Below, in pieces: positions 36,640 to 46,151 of a stretch of 64,000 nucleotides of DNA. The stretch spans positions 1,860,001 to 1,924,000 of the forward strand of contig NZ_CP085636.1 in assembly GCF_027571385.1 (NCBI RefSeq), written 5' to 3'. Numbering within the stretch: position 1 is the first letter of the stretch; the number at the start of each line of letters is the position of its first letter. This DNA comes from Shewanella sp. MTB7. Lineage in GTDB: Bacteria > Pseudomonadota > Gammaproteobacteria > Enterobacterales > Shewanellaceae. The notes under the pieces were generated by a model. It saw only the letters and a list, made by a program, of their open reading frames with translations. It was not told the origin of the DNA and did no database searches. The position numbers and the translations under genes were made by a program.

Positions 36640-37074
36640 CTACTCTACATAAAACTTCTGTTTAAATTTCAGTTGTGTATTGAGTTTATTTCCATACTTA
36701 ATGGCTATTCGAAAATTAATTTCTTGGTCATCTCGATAGGGAACCTCTGCAATATAATAGATCGCTTTTCCTTCACGGATCTCTCTAAACTTCAGTTGAA
36801 TCCGCGCATCTAATAAATTGTTAGCGACACCTGAAATTTCGACTGCTACCGCAGGATTGCCCTCTTGACTGGTGTCGAGTACTGATATATTGACTAACCC
36901 AGTGTAACTGCTGCGTTTAATTCCATATGATTTAGCTATGCTAGGTGTGAGAAAGGTACTGCTTAATGCAGCGTAATGGATATCAAAATTGCCAACCTTC
37001 TCTTTCTGCTCTGCCGAAGCAGTACCTACCAAAGCAAGGCTCAGAATTAGTGCTGATAATATGGATTTTAACAT
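36640..37074 (-). CDS. Periplasmic DUF4426 protein
   Basis: The 144-residue exported protein has a signal peptide ending near ASA|EQ (residue 22), then FDIHYAALSSTFLTPSIA and YFIAEV-type strands of the DUF4426 family, whose function is unknown. The ATG at 37074 is chosen for its AGGAG 7 nt upstream; the longer frame has no site. It occupies this operon position (between yggU and rdgB) in many gammaproteobacteria. Confidence 0.88.
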   Translation of the reverse strand: MLKSILSALILSLALVGTASAEQKEKVGNFDIHYAALSSTFLTPSIAKSYGIKRSSYTGLVNISVLDTSQEGNPAVAVEISGVANNLLDARIQLKFREIREGKAIYYIAEVPYRDDQEINFRIAIKYGNKLNTQLKFKQKFYVE

Positions 37075-37146
37075 GGCTAGACTCCTATGATCATTTAATG
37101 AGTATATACTCAAACTACTCTAAAGTACGATTATGCTGCTAGCGCG

Positions 37147-37434
37147 TTAAAGCAGTAAACCTATATTTTCAGGTATGATTCTGGGAGAGACAATCTTAAC
37201 TTGTTTATGTCTTCCTTGCTCACCCTTAAGGATTTTTATATTTCCCTTGGGAACTTTAAATGCCTTAGAGAGAAATTTAGTCAGGTGCGCGTTAGCTTTG
37301 CCGTCAACAGGCGGAGCCGTGATAGCAATTTTGAGCTCTTCACCATGAACACCGACTATCTGATCTCGACTGGCTTTAGGTTGTATATAAAGGTTAAGCA
37401 GCAGATCATCCTGCTGCTTAGTAACTGGAGCCAT
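37147..37434 (-). CDS. yggU: YggU family protein (DUF167)
   Basis: The 95-residue protein matches YggU/DUF167: [41 protein letters not shown], and [11 protein letters not shown]. Function unknown. Its ATG overlaps the yggT stop by one base. Confidence 0.94.
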   Translation of the reverse strand: MAPVTKQQDDLLLNLYIQPKASRDQIVGVHGEELKIAITAPPVDGKANAHLTKFLSKAFKVPKGNIKILKGEQGRHKQVKIVSPRIIPENIGLLL

Positions 37435-37982
37435 TAAACGCTTGCCCAGAAAGGTACATATTGAGCCAGTAAAATGTTGAGGAAGTTAAGTAAGATCATC
37501 ATCACTAGCAGAGAAAGATCTAATCCACCCATAGAAGGCAACATGCGGCGGATAGGGGAAAGCAATGGTTCTGTTAACTGGCTCATTACCATTTCAATAG
37601 GGTTATGACCTTGGCTTACCCAGCTAAGAACGGCTCTGATGATAAGCATCCAAAATAGTAAAACACCCACTTGTTTAAATACGGATACGACAGAGATCAG
37701 CAGTATAGTCAGGATATCGATTGCTGCACCAGCGATTAGGCTTAGGGTGACAAATTTTACGGTAACAACCAATAAAGCTAGTACAACGGATGCGGTATCG
37801 AAAGCGCCTACAGAAGGGAGTACTCTGCGCAAAGGGGCCACTATCGGGTGAGTCGCTTTGACGATAAACTGGCTAAATGGATTGTAAAAATCTGCTTTAG
37901 CAAGTTGTAACCATATGCGTAAAATAACCACCATAAGGTATAGGTCGAAAAAGGTACTGACTAAAAAACTTAATGCATTCAT
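37434..37982 (-). CDS. yggT: YggT family integral membrane protein
   Basis: The 182-residue protein consists of two repeated YggT units, each with an amphipathic segment ([26 protein letters not shown] and [23 protein letters not shown]) between hydrophobic helices. In other bacteria YggT/CCB3-like proteins are tied to osmotic tolerance or cytochrome assembly; the role here is unknown. It lies in the proC-yggT-yggU operon. Confidence 0.93.
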   Translation of the reverse strand: MNALSFLVSTFFDLYLMVVILRIWLQLAKADFYNPFSQFIVKATHPIVAPLRRVLPSVGAFDTASVVLALLVVTVKFVTLSLIAGAAIDILTILLISVVSVFKQVGVLLFWMLIIRAVLSWVSQGHNPIEMVMSQLTEPLLSPIRRMLPSMGGLDLSLLVMMILLNFLNILLAQYVPFWASV

Positions 37983-38041
37983 CTGAACTCTCTATGTTGT
38001 AATTTCAATTTTATATCAATGGGTCGTAAATCGGTGAAAAT

Positions 38042-38860
38042 TTAATATTGCTTTGCCATCTCTTGGGCTCGCGCGACACAGTCGTCCATAGCTTGCTTGA
38101 CTAATCCTCTAATATTACCAGATTCAAAGGCATTGATGGCTTGAGCTGTAGTGCCTCCTTTAGACGTGACATTTTCTCGCAATTGAGCAGTGCTCAGTTG
38201 TGGGTTTTGTATTACCATCTGCGCAGCGCCCAAAGCCGCCTGCTGTACCAGTTGGCGCGCTTTTATCTCATCGATCCCTGATTCTTTTGCGGCATCAAGC
38301 ATCGCTTCCATAAATAGGAAAAAATAGGCAGGAGAGCTGCCGGCAAGGGCGATAACCTGATTTAGTTCCGCTTCAGTGTCTACCCAAAGTACTTCACCGC
38401 CGCTCAACATTAACTGCTCACAAATACTCTTCTGATCTTGTGAAATATCGCCACCTGCGAACAGTCCCGTCATTCCCACACCTATCTGAGTGGGCGTGTT
38501 AGGCATAGCACGGATAAGTGTTATCTCTTGAGCAAAATAATCTTTATACCTCTTAGTTGTGATCCCTGCAGCTATGGTAATAATAAGTTTATCTGCTAAA
38601 TCCAATACACTTAGCTGCTGACACACAGCCTGCATAAAGTGGGGCTTAACACTTAAGATTATCACATCAGCATCTTTAGCTGCGGCAAGATTGTCCTGAG
38701 AGACCCTAATGTTGAGATCGTGTTGTAACGTATCTAATTTCCCGGTGCTTGGGTTTGTCGCATGGATCAATGATGGCGTGTAACCACTTTTTACCAAGCC
38801 ACTTGTTATGCTGCGTGTCATATTGCCTGCGCCGATAAAACACAACTTCTTCTCAACCAT
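38042..38860 (-). CDS. proC: Pyrroline-5-carboxylate reductase ProC
   Basis: The 272-residue enzyme makes the last step of proline synthesis. It has the NAD(P) Rossmann motif FIGAGNMTRSI, VILSVKPHFM, IRAMPNTP, ALAGSSPAYFFLFMEAM, and the C-terminal LRENVTSKGGTTAQAI signature. It sits between yggS and yggT on the same strand. Confidence 0.96.
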   Translation of the reverse strand: MVEKKLCFIGAGNMTRSITSGLVKSGYTPSLIHATNPSTGKLDTLQHDLNIRVSQDNLAAAKDADVIILSVKPHFMQAVCQQLSVLDLADKLIITIAAGITTKRYKDYFAQEITLIRAMPNTPTQIGVGMTGLFAGGDISQDQKSICEQLMLSGGEVLWVDTEAELNQVIALAGSSPAYFFLFMEAMLDAAKESGIDEIKARQLVQQAALGAAQMVIQNPQLSTAQLRENVTSKGGTTAQAINAFESGNIRGLVKQAMDDCVARAQEMAKQY

Positions 38861-39005
38861 ATCTGTTCTCTTTTTCAGCCTAAGGCTAATTGTTATTATA
38901 GGGACTCATTTTTATGAGTTCATATATAATATTTGGGCGTATATGGATAAATCAACTGCTTTACTATGTTCAAAAGCAGTTCCATAAGCCAACATTCATA
39001 ATGGA

Positions 39006-39707
39006 TTAAATGCTAGGTGTATCTCGTTGACCAAAAATAGCACTGCCAATGCGAACCATAGTAGAACCATGTTCTATTGCTTGCTCAAGATCGTTACTCA
39101 TTCCCATCGATAGTGTATCCACTTCAGGATAGGACTTTTGTAACGATAAGTATAAATCCTGCAGTTTCTGAAACTCATTCTTTTGCCGTTCTATATCTTG
39201 CGTTGCCGTAGGGATCGCCATGAGACCACGCAATTTTAGGTTTGGTAGTAACGTGATAGACGCCGCTAGAGTCAACATTTCAGCAGCGGTTGCGCCGGAT
39301 TTACTCGACTCTTCACTAATATTAATTTGAATGCATATGTTTAACGGTGCCAAGTTACTCGGTCTTTGATCGCTTAAACGTTGAGCGACTTTGTCTCGGC
39401 TTAATGTGTGCATCCAGTCAAACAAATTTGCAACCACCTTGGTTTTGTTTGACTGTAAAGGGCCGATAAAGTGCCAAACAATCTCAGGACAAGAAGATGT
39501 TAAGGCGATGATCTTAGATTCACCCTCCTGAACGTAGTTTTCACCGAAATGCCTCTGTCCTGCAGTATAGGCCGCTATAATATCAGTATTAGGTCTTGTT
39601 TTACTCACTGCGAGTAATTGAATTTCATCGGAATTTCTTGATGAAAATTGTGCCGCTTGATCGATTCGATACTGGGCGTTAGCTAGTCTGTCTGCTATTG
39701 TTGTCAT
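39006..39707 (-). CDS. yggS: PLP homeostasis protein YggS
   Basis: The 233-residue fold-III PLP-binding protein has the PLP lysine in LLAVSKTRP, then HFGENYVQE, WHFIGPLQSNK, LCIQINISEESSKSG and SMGMSNDLEQAIEHGSTMVRIG. The start is placed at 39707 by alignment with the E. coli length; ATG codons at 39710 and 39740 are also in frame, and no strong ribosome site decides. It is divergent from pilT with only 36 bp between starts. Confidence 0.93.
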   Translation of the reverse strand: MTTIADRLANAQYRIDQAAQFSSRNSDEIQLLAVSKTRPNTDIIAAYTAGQRHFGENYVQEGESKIIALTSSCPEIVWHFIGPLQSNKTKVVANLFDWMHTLSRDKVAQRLSDQRPSNLAPLNICIQINISEESSKSGATAAEMLTLAASITLLPNLKLRGLMAIPTATQDIERQKNEFQKLQDLYLSLQKSYPEVDTLSMGMSNDLEQAIEHGSTMVRIGSAIFGQRDTPSI

Positions 39708-39743
39708 CATGTAATTATTTTGATTGAATGGATAGACCATATT

Positions 39744-40781
39744 ATGGAAATCACAGAGTTACTTGCCTTTAGTGTAAAACACAAAGCGTCAGATTTACAT
39801 CTCTCTGCAGGTGTGTCTCCTATGATACGTGTTGATGGCGATGTCAGAAAGATCAATTTGCCCGCTTTAGATCATCAGGCAGTGCATGGACTTGTCTATG
39901 ACATCATGAATGATAAGCAGCGTAAAGATTATGAAGAGCATTTAGAGATAGATTTTTCATTTGAAGTGCCTAACCTTGCACGCTTTCGAGTCAACGCTTT
40001 TAACCAAGCCAGAGGAGCAGCTGCAGTATTTCGTACCATTCCCAGCGACATCTTGAGCCTTGAGCAACTTGGCGCACCGGAAATATTTAAGAGAATATCT
40101 GAATTCCCCCGTGGTTTGGTGCTGGTAACCGGCCCGACAGGTTCAGGTAAAAGTACCACGCTTGCGGCCATGGTTGATTATATCAATGAAAGCCGGCATG
40201 AACACATTCTCACCATCGAAGACCCGATAGAATTTGTGCATCAGAATAAGCAGTGTTTGATTAACCAACGAGAGGTTCATCGTCATACTCATAGCTTTAA
40301 TGCTGCACTTAGAAGTGCACTTCGTGAAGACCCTGATGTGATCTTAGTGGGTGAGATGCGAGACTTGGAAACCATACGTTTGGCAATGACGGCGGCAGAA
40401 ACGGGTCATTTAGTTTTTGGTACCTTACATACCACCTCTGCAGCTAAAACCATTGACCGTGTTGTGGATGTATTTCCTGAAGGAGAAAAAGGAATGGTAC
40501 GTACTATGTTATCTGAGTCACTTCAGGCGGTAATTTCACAAACCTTGATCAAAAAGGTTGGTGGTGGTCGAGTGGCAGCTCATGAGATCATGATGGGCAC
40601 GCCTGCAATTCGAAACTTAATTCGCGAAGACAAAGTGGCACAGATGTATTCAGCAATTCAAACTGGTATGGCTCACGGTATGCAAACATTAGATCAATGT
40701 CTGCAAAATTTGGTTAATCGAGGCCAAATCACCCGTGAAGATGCTCAACATAAGAGCTCCAATAAGCAAACTACGTTCTAG
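39744..40781 (+). CDS. pilT: Type IV pilus retraction ATPase PilT
   Basis: The 345-residue hexameric ATPase powers pilus retraction. Walker A GPTGSGKST is at residues 130-138, followed by the Asp box (TIEDPIEFVH), Walker B (DPDVILVGEMRD), His box (TGHLVFGTLHT) and the PilT-specific AIRNLIRE. The start MEITELLAFSVKH is the standard PilT N-terminus. It is followed by pilU after 28 bp and is next to yggS, as in Pseudomonas and Shewanella. Confidence 0.97.
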   Translation: MEITELLAFSVKHKASDLHLSAGVSPMIRVDGDVRKINLPALDHQAVHGLVYDIMNDKQRKDYEEHLEIDFSFEVPNLARFRVNAFNQARGAAAVFRTIPSDILSLEQLGAPEIFKRISEFPRGLVLVTGPTGSGKSTTLAAMVDYINESRHEHILTIEDPIEFVHQNKQCLINQREVHRHTHSFNAALRSALREDPDVILVGEMRDLETIRLAMTAAETGHLVFGTLHTTSAAKTIDRVVDVFPEGEKGMVRTMLSESLQAVISQTLIKKVGGGRVAAHEIMMGTPAIRNLIREDKVAQMYSAIQTGMAHGMQTLDQCLQNLVNRGQITREDAQHKSSNKQTTF

Positions 40782-40809
40782 TACATATTCAGTATTATAA
40801 GGCTTTATT

Positions 40810-41922
40810 ATGGATGTTCGTCCCTTTTTAAAAATAATGGTGGAACGCAAAGCGTCGGATCTGTTTATTACGGCTGGTTTTCCACCCAGTGCAAAGATAG
40901 ACGGTGAGTTAAGGCCTTTAGGTGAAAACTCTTTTACGCCAGCGCAATCGTTAGATTTCGTCGAGTCGTTAATGAGCGATGTGCAAAAAAAAGAGTTCCA
41001 CGAGACCCGTGAGTGTAACTTTGCTTTTGCGGTAAAAGATTTGGGACGTTTTCGTGTGAGTGCATTTTGGCAAAGGGAATCTCCTGGTTGCGTTATGCGT
41101 CGTATCGAAACCAATATTCCCGATGTCGATGACTTAAATCTTCCTCCTATTTTGAAAGATTTGGTAATGAGTAAGCGTGGACTCATCATCATGGTCGGAG
41201 GAACCGGCACCGGTAAATCAACCTCATTAGCTGCTCTTGTTGGTTATCGCAATGCCAATTCTCGCGGACATATTCTTACCATTGAAGATCCAGTCGAGTT
41301 TGTTCATGATCATCGTAAGAGTATTATTACTCAGCGAGAAGTGGGGATCGATACCGAATCCTTTGATGCGGCACTTAAAAGTTCTCTGCGTCAGGCTCCT
41401 GATGTGATTTTAATTGGTGAGATTCGAAGCCAAGAGACGATGGAGTTTGCATTGGCTTTCGCGGAAACTGGGCACCTATGTATGGCGACGCTTCATGCCA
41501 ATAATGCAAACCAGGCTCTGGATCGTATTATGAACTTAGTGCCTCAAAATAAGCATCAACAATTACTATTTGACCTTTCGCTTAACTTGCGTGGTATTGT
41601 CGCTCAGCAACTTGTTCCTAAAGCCGATGGTACTGGGCGTCGAGCGGCGATTGAGATTTTAATTAACACGCCAAGGATCAGTAGTCTTATCGCTAAGAAT
41701 GAACTTCATTCTCTTAAAGAGACCATGTCTAAGTCAAATGAACAGGGGATGCAAACTTTCGATCAGGCATTATTGAAGCTCTATGTTGAAGGCGAGATTA
41801 GTTATGCAGATGCTTTGCATCATGCTGATTCACCAAATGATCTGCGTTTGATGATCAAACTGCAAAGTTCAGACACTGGTGGTTCAGGCTTTATGGAGGG
41901 AGTCACGTTAGATCTTAACTAA
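40810..41922 (+). CDS. pilU: PilT-like accessory retraction ATPase PilU
   Basis: The 370-residue ATPase has Walker A GGTGTGKST (130-138), Asp box TIEDPVEFVHD, Walker B DVILIGEIRS and His box TGHLCMATLHANN. PilU works together with PilT in forceful retraction. The extended C-terminus beyond the PilT length is typical. It is cotranscribed with pilT and followed by a terminator. Confidence 0.96.
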   Translation: MDVRPFLKIMVERKASDLFITAGFPPSAKIDGELRPLGENSFTPAQSLDFVESLMSDVQKKEFHETRECNFAFAVKDLGRFRVSAFWQRESPGCVMRRIETNIPDVDDLNLPPILKDLVMSKRGLIIMVGGTGTGKSTSLAALVGYRNANSRGHILTIEDPVEFVHDHRKSIITQREVGIDTESFDAALKSSLRQAPDVILIGEIRSQETMEFALAFAETGHLCMATLHANNANQALDRIMNLVPQNKHQQLLFDLSLNLRGIVAQQLVPKADGTGRRAAIEILINTPRISSLIAKNELHSLKETMSKSNEQGMQTFDQALLKLYVEGEISYADALHHADSPNDLRLMIKLQSSDTGGSGFMEGVTLDLN

Positions 41923-41998
41923 GATGAGTCTAAGGCATTAAATATCATAAAGTGATTGGTTATCGTTGGTGACATATTGTGCTTAATTCGTCAAATAG

Positions 41999-42029
41999 GG
42001 TTCTTGTTATACTAGCAAGAGCCTTTTTT
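41999..42029 (+). terminator. Terminator after pilU
   Basis: GGTTCTTG (41999-42006) pairs with CAAGAGCC (42016-42023, one wobble), followed by six T. Confidence 0.8.
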
Positions 42030-42155
42030 ATGCGCTAAGGGATACGGATTGGTATAAGTTTGTCCTAAGTCTACTTTTTGTCGTTAAATGGCTTAAAATA
42101 TTGATTCAAATTATGGTTTAATATCCAGTAATTGCAGCATTCTAAAGAGGCTAAC

Positions 42156-43187
42156 TTGGCTAAATATTCAGGTTTATCGAAAGACGTAGCACATTCTAAA
42201 CGAGGTAAGACCGGTGTTATTCTGGTTAATTTAGGCACGCCCGATGCACCAACCCCTTCGGCAGTAAGGCGCTATCTTGCCGAGTTCTTGTCAGATCCTA
42301 GAGTGGTTGAGATCCCTAAGTTAGTGTGGATGTTGATTTTACATGGCATTATTTTACGTATCAGACCTGCTAAATCAGCTGCGCTATATAAAGAGGTCTG
42401 GACAGACAAAGGCTCTCCCTTAATGGCTATCACCCGTCAGCAGACAGATAAGCTAGCCAGCTATTTTAAAGATAATGGTACAGGTCTGGTTGATCCGCAG
42501 GATATATCGGTCGAGTTTTGTATGCGCTATGGTAATCCTTCTGTGTCTGATACGTTAAAGCGTATGCATAATGAGGGGGTTGATAAAATGGTGATTCTGC
42601 CTCTTTACCCTCAATATGCTGCCCCAACGACTGGCTCAGTATTTGATGCAGTAGCTAAAGAGTTGACTGGCTGGAGATACCTGCCCTCATTACACTTTAT
42701 CAACACTTATCATGAACACCCTGATTTCATTCATGCTTTAGTTGAGTCTATAAAACGTGATTTTGAAGCCAATGGTCAGCCGCAGAAATTGGTATTGTCA
42801 TACCATGGTATGCCTGAGCGTAATTTACACCTTGGTGATCCCTATTACTGTTTCTGTATGCAGACAACTAAGCTGGTTGTTGAGAAGTTAGGACTGACTG
42901 ACGACCAGTATATTGCGACTTTCCAGTCGCGATTTGGTAAGGCTAAGTGGTTAACGCCCTATACTGATGCGACAATGAGCTCACTTCCTGAACAAAATAT
43001 TAAAGATATTGCGGTGGTATGTCCTGCTTTTAGTGCTGATTGTTTAGAGACATTAGAAGAGATAGCCGAAGAAAATCGATTGATTTTTGAAGAGGCTGGT
43101 GGACAGAAATATCGTTATATTCCGGCACTCAATGACGATGATCTGCATATTAAGATGATGGCGAACTTAGTGAGACCTTATCTTTGA
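42156..43187 (+). CDS. hemH: Ferrochelatase HemH
   Basis: The 343-residue enzyme inserts Fe2+ into protoporphyrin IX. It shows GVILVNLGTPDAP, LYPQYAAPTTGS (family core), the catalytic His in LSYHGMPERN, and the late FQSRFGKAKWLTPYTD and CPAFSADCLETLEEI segments. The start is a TTG at 42156, chosen because AAAGAGG lies 5 nt upstream; a TTG at 42132 lacks a site. Cysteines in YYCFCMQT are retained. Confidence 0.94.
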   Translation: MAKYSGLSKDVAHSKRGKTGVILVNLGTPDAPTPSAVRRYLAEFLSDPRVVEIPKLVWMLILHGIILRIRPAKSAALYKEVWTDKGSPLMAITRQQTDKLASYFKDNGTGLVDPQDISVEFCMRYGNPSVSDTLKRMHNEGVDKMVILPLYPQYAAPTTGSVFDAVAKELTGWRYLPSLHFINTYHEHPDFIHALVESIKRDFEANGQPQKLVLSYHGMPERNLHLGDPYYCFCMQTTKLVVEKLGLTDDQYIATFQSRFGKAKWLTPYTDATMSSLPEQNIKDIAVVCPAFSADCLETLEEIAEENRLIFEEAGGQKYRYIPALNDDDLHIKMMANLVRPYL

Positions 43188-43191
43188 AGCT

Positions 43192-43211
43192 AAAAAGGGA
43201 GCTTTGCTCCC
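43192..43211 (-). terminator. Terminator after ruvX
   Basis: GGGAGC / GCTCCC stem with a 3-nt loop; on the minus strand it is followed by TTTTTA, 21 bp past the ruvX stop. Confidence 0.75.
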
Positions 43212-43231
43212 ATTGTAGATCTCTTTATTGC

Positions 43232-43651
43232 TTAGTATAGGCTTTCAAAATAGCTTTCTATGATCAATACCGCAGACATTGCATCGACTTGACCTTTTGT
43301 CAGGGCTTTATAGCCACCCATCTCGAACAGTCTGGCCTTAGCATCGGCAGTTGTTAGACGTTCATCTTGTGTCGCAACTTTTACTCCGAATCGACCATTT
43401 ATTCTGTTGGCGAACTTTTTTGCTCTTTGGGTCATCTCTTGCTCCGACCCATCCATATTTAGTGGGAGGCCGACGACAACTAAGTCAGGTTTCCACTCTT
43501 CGATCAATAAGCCTATCTCTTCCCATCTTGGGATCCCATCGACGGCTTTTATAGACTGCAATGGGTTCGCGCTGCCAGTGAGTGATTGTCCTATCGCGAT
43601 ACCTATACTTTTAGTACCATAATCAAAGCCTAAAACTGTTTGTGAACTCAT
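43232..43651 (-). CDS. ruvX: Pre-16S rRNA nuclease YqgF (RuvX family)
   Basis: The 139-residue RNase H-like protein has [15 protein letters not shown] (catalytic Asp near the N-terminus), [12 protein letters not shown] and DERLTTADA. YqgF processes the 5' end of 16S rRNA; the gene is essential in E. coli. It follows yqgE by 83 bp, the usual pair. Confidence 0.95.
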   Translation of the reverse strand: MSSQTVLGFDYGTKSIGIAIGQSLTGSANPLQSIKAVDGIPRWEEIGLLIEEWKPDLVVVGLPLNMDGSEQEMTQRAKKFANRINGRFGVKVATQDERLTTADAKARLFEMGGYKALTKGQVDAMSAVLIIESYFESLY

Positions 43652-43734
43652 ACTCTACTTCTTAGTTGTTTTTCTTAGCTGGGCGGCTTGGTAGCTATAT
43701 TGATTAATATGTTGACCAAGTCGTTACGGATGGA

Positions 43735-44295
43735 TTATGCGTGACCGGTTTGACTCGACAGCTGCCAGATATCAAAGCCAAGGGATTCGGTCGCTCGTTG
43801 CCATCTTTTATCAAAACTAATATCAAACAGTAACTCTTTTGTCGCAGGAGTAGAAAGCCAAGTGTTATCGGCGAGTTCTTGCTCGAGTTGATCTCGACCC
43901 CAACCAGCGTAGCCAAGAGCAACGATAAAATTTTCAGGGGCGGCATTACTGCCTAATGCGGTCAGTACGTCTCTAGAGGTTGTCAGCATAATCTCATCGG
44001 TTAAACGTTGACTATTGTTCCAGTTAGACTGAGGAGTGTGCAATACAAACCCCCGCTCTGGATTTACTGGCCCGCCATTGAGTACGGTTGAGCCTAGTGA
44101 GATCACTGAATCAGATTCATCATCGAGTTGCATCTGCTTTAATAGTTCGTTGACATCGATACCTATCGGCCGATTAATCATTATTCCCATGGCCCCTTTT
44201 TCATCATGTTCGCAAAGATAGATCACAGCGCGTTCAAAAAAAGTATCCTCAAGAGAGGGCATAGCGATTAACAAGTGATTTTGTAAACTGTCCAT
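43735..44295 (-). CDS. yqgE: YqgE / AlgH family protein (UPF0301)
   Basis: The 186-residue protein matches UPF0301: [62 protein letters not shown]. Function unknown. The ATG at 44295 is chosen for its GGAG 6 nt upstream, matching family starts. It lies upstream of ruvX on the same strand. Confidence 0.95.
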   Translation of the reverse strand: MDSLQNHLLIAMPSLEDTFFERAVIYLCEHDEKGAMGIMINRPIGIDVNELLKQMQLDDESDSVISLGSTVLNGGPVNPERGFVLHTPQSNWNNSQRLTDEIMLTTSRDVLTALGSNAAPENFIVALGYAGWGRDQLEQELADNTWLSTPATKELLFDISFDKRWQRATESLGFDIWQLSSQTGHA

Positions 44296-44332
44296 CTTTA
44301 GCTCCACAAAGGGATATTCAGGGTGTATTAAC

Positions 44333-44662
44333 TTATCCACCAGCTAGTTTTACTTGGTAGTTTAGTTTTTCAAGTATGGTTTTAAGTTGTTCTCTATTGT
44401 CGGTTTGAACTTCAATATTAAACTCTTTAACCGTACCACCACAGCCACATTGTTTTTTAAGTTTTTGAGCTAAGGTTTTGAGTTCTTTTTCATTTAATCC
44501 TAAGCCTTTGATTATAGCTACACCTTTGCCTTTTCGACCTTTACTGTCTTTATGGATCCTGACAATACCATCGCCTATTGGCGTTTCTTGGGTCTCTTTT
44601 TCAGGGGCTATACGGCCAATATCGGTACTATAGACAAGTGTTGTGTTTGAATCTTTTTGCAT
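44333..44662 (-). CDS. yciH: Translation initiation factor SUI1-like protein YciH
   Basis: The 109-residue protein has the SUI1/eIF1 fold signature [24 protein letters not shown] followed by [17 protein letters not shown]. Bacterial YciH can act in initiation fidelity or stress translation. The start is placed at the ATG 44662 to match E. coli length; a longer TTG-initiated frame is open to 44686. Confidence 0.93.
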   Translation of the reverse strand: MQKDSNTTLVYSTDIGRIAPEKETQETPIGDGIVRIHKDSKGRKGKGVAIIKGLGLNEKELKTLAQKLKKQCGCGGTVKEFNIEVQTDNREQLKTILEKLNYQVKLAGG

Positions 44663-44744
44663 GGGAGAGTAATTAATTAGCGACAATTAGACCGAGTTTA
44701 ACAAAATGGTGAAACTTGTGGGAGTCAATCGCGAAGTTTAAAAG

Positions 44745-44769
44745 CAAAAAAGACCATGGGATGTGGTCT
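44745..44769 (-). terminator. Terminator of the small membrane protein gene
   Basis: AGACCA / TGGTCT arms with a short loop, followed on the minus strand by six T. Confidence 0.78.
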
Positions 44770-44825
44770 GGTACCTAAGACAACCTTGGAAATATAGGGT
44801 TCAGTAGGAACTTAGTGTGCTTAAA

Positions 44826-45140
44826 CTAACTGTTCAAAGTCCCTATGATGATAGAGATCACTGTGATGAGAGCACAAGGGATCATAAATTTGTGAAATTT
44901 TGCTAAGACTATTGTACAAGCTGTCAGCACAAATCCGAATGAGGCCGCTGCATAGCTATTAGTTCCCTCTTGAAAAACCGTGAAGAGTAACCAGAGTAGA
45001 ACAACTCCAAGTAAAATGAACAGACCTATATGTCCTAAGCTATCTTTGTTTGAGTTGGCTATGGTTTGTGTTGTGACATTTGCTGGGGTAAATTTGTACA
45101 CTCCGGTCGCAATAATGAAAGCAGCAATAAACCAAAGCAT
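44826..45140 (-). CDS. Small membrane protein, function unknown
   Basis: The 104-residue protein has three to four hydrophobic segments: residues 1-16, 39-57, 63-81 and 87-101, with no soluble domain. AAAGGA lies 6 nt before the ATG and a terminator follows, so expression is credible. I do not recognise the family. It is a single gene divergent from the DUF4136 lipoprotein gene. Confidence 0.7.
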   Translation of the reverse strand: MLWFIAAFIIATGVYKFTPANVTTQTIANSNKDSLGHIGLFILLGVVLLWLLFTVFQEGTNSYAAASFGFVLTACTIVLAKFHKFMIPCALITVISIIIGTLNS

Positions 45141-45311
45141 TTGTAATCCTTTAAATTTAGTAATTGATAACCATTATCATTTGCATTAAGGGCTGAGTCA
45201 AGTTGAAATGGAACTGTTATGTCAATAAAATTGAGTTGTAAAAGATAACATTGCTAGATGGGATACAAATGTATTAATATATTTCACTTCATAGGATTTG
45301 ACGAGGTTAAC

Positions 45312-45905
45312 ATGAAAAATGTTCAGTTAATTTTAGCAGTATTGTCACTAAGTGCGCTTAGCGCGTGTAGCTCAATGAGATCAAGTTCGGACTACGATCC
45401 GGCAATTAATTTCAGCGATATTAAAACTTTTGCTTGGGTTGAACAGAAATCTCAAGACAACAGTTACCATTTAGATGGCTTGATGGACCAACGTGTACGA
45501 GCAGCTGTAGATAAGCAGCTTGCACTTAAAGGCCTTAAGCTTACTAATGCTGAAACTGCCGATGTGCTAGTCAATTATTTAACTAAGGTCGATAAGAAGA
45601 TTAATGTCGATACTTTTAATACTAACTATGGTTATAACCCCTATGGATATGGTTACAACCCATATGGTTATGGCTATGGTTGGGGCATGAGTCGTTCAAT
45701 GAATACGCAAACTACGGTTCGTGAATATGAAGTTGGTACATTAATTTTAGATATGATCGATAGAGAGTCTGGCAGGTTAATTTGGCGTGGTACCGTTACA
45801 GATACCATTCGAAATGAAAATACACCAGGTGAGCGTGTAGGAATTGTTAATGAAGCTGTCTCTTCCATGCTAATGGACTATCCTCCTAAGCCAACGGCTA
45901 AATAG
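45312..45905 (+). CDS. DUF4136 lipoprotein
   Basis: The 197-residue protein has a lipoprotein signal (lipobox LSAC, Cys19) and a DUF4136 domain (NFSDIKTFAWVE, ALKGLKLTNAETADVLVNY, GTLILDMIDRESGRLIWRGT). A tyrosine/glycine-rich insert with repeated NPYGYGY lies at about residues 108-125. It is probably anchored to the outer membrane; function unknown. GAGG precedes the ATG at 45312, which is preferred over the earlier in-frame start. A terminator follows. Confidence 0.88.
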   Translation: MKNVQLILAVLSLSALSACSSMRSSSDYDPAINFSDIKTFAWVEQKSQDNSYHLDGLMDQRVRAAVDKQLALKGLKLTNAETADVLVNYLTKVDKKINVDTFNTNYGYNPYGYGYNPYGYGYGWGMSRSMNTQTTVREYEVGTLILDMIDRESGRLIWRGTVTDTIRNENTPGERVGIVNEAVSSMLMDYPPKPTAK

Positions 45906-45933
45906 TGAGCTAGATTCATTCAATACAGTGTAT

Positions 45934-45962
45934 AGGCGACCCCGTAAAGGTCGCCTTTTTTG
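45934..45962 (+). terminator. Terminator after the DUF4136 gene
   Basis: AGGCGACC (45934-45941) pairs with GGTCGCCT (45949-45956), followed by T residues. Confidence 0.88.
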
Positions 45963-46151
45963 TTGGTTATCAAGAGAAGATAAATAGTGTGTGACCGCCA
46001 ATCTAGACTAAAGTCGAGCATCTAATAGCTTGTACTGAATGATACTCTCAAACCTCTTATATCAATCAGTATTATTTAAAAGCAGACTCAGAGAGAGCTT
46101 TTCCTGATACCTGTTTATAATTATTAGCTTATGTCAATTTAAGGTGGCCTT

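Noticed and set aside
40689..41210. 173-codon frame antisense to pilT/pilU
   Set aside because: It spans the pilT-pilU junction on the opposite strand and overlaps conserved ATPase sequence; composition is that of an antisense shadow.
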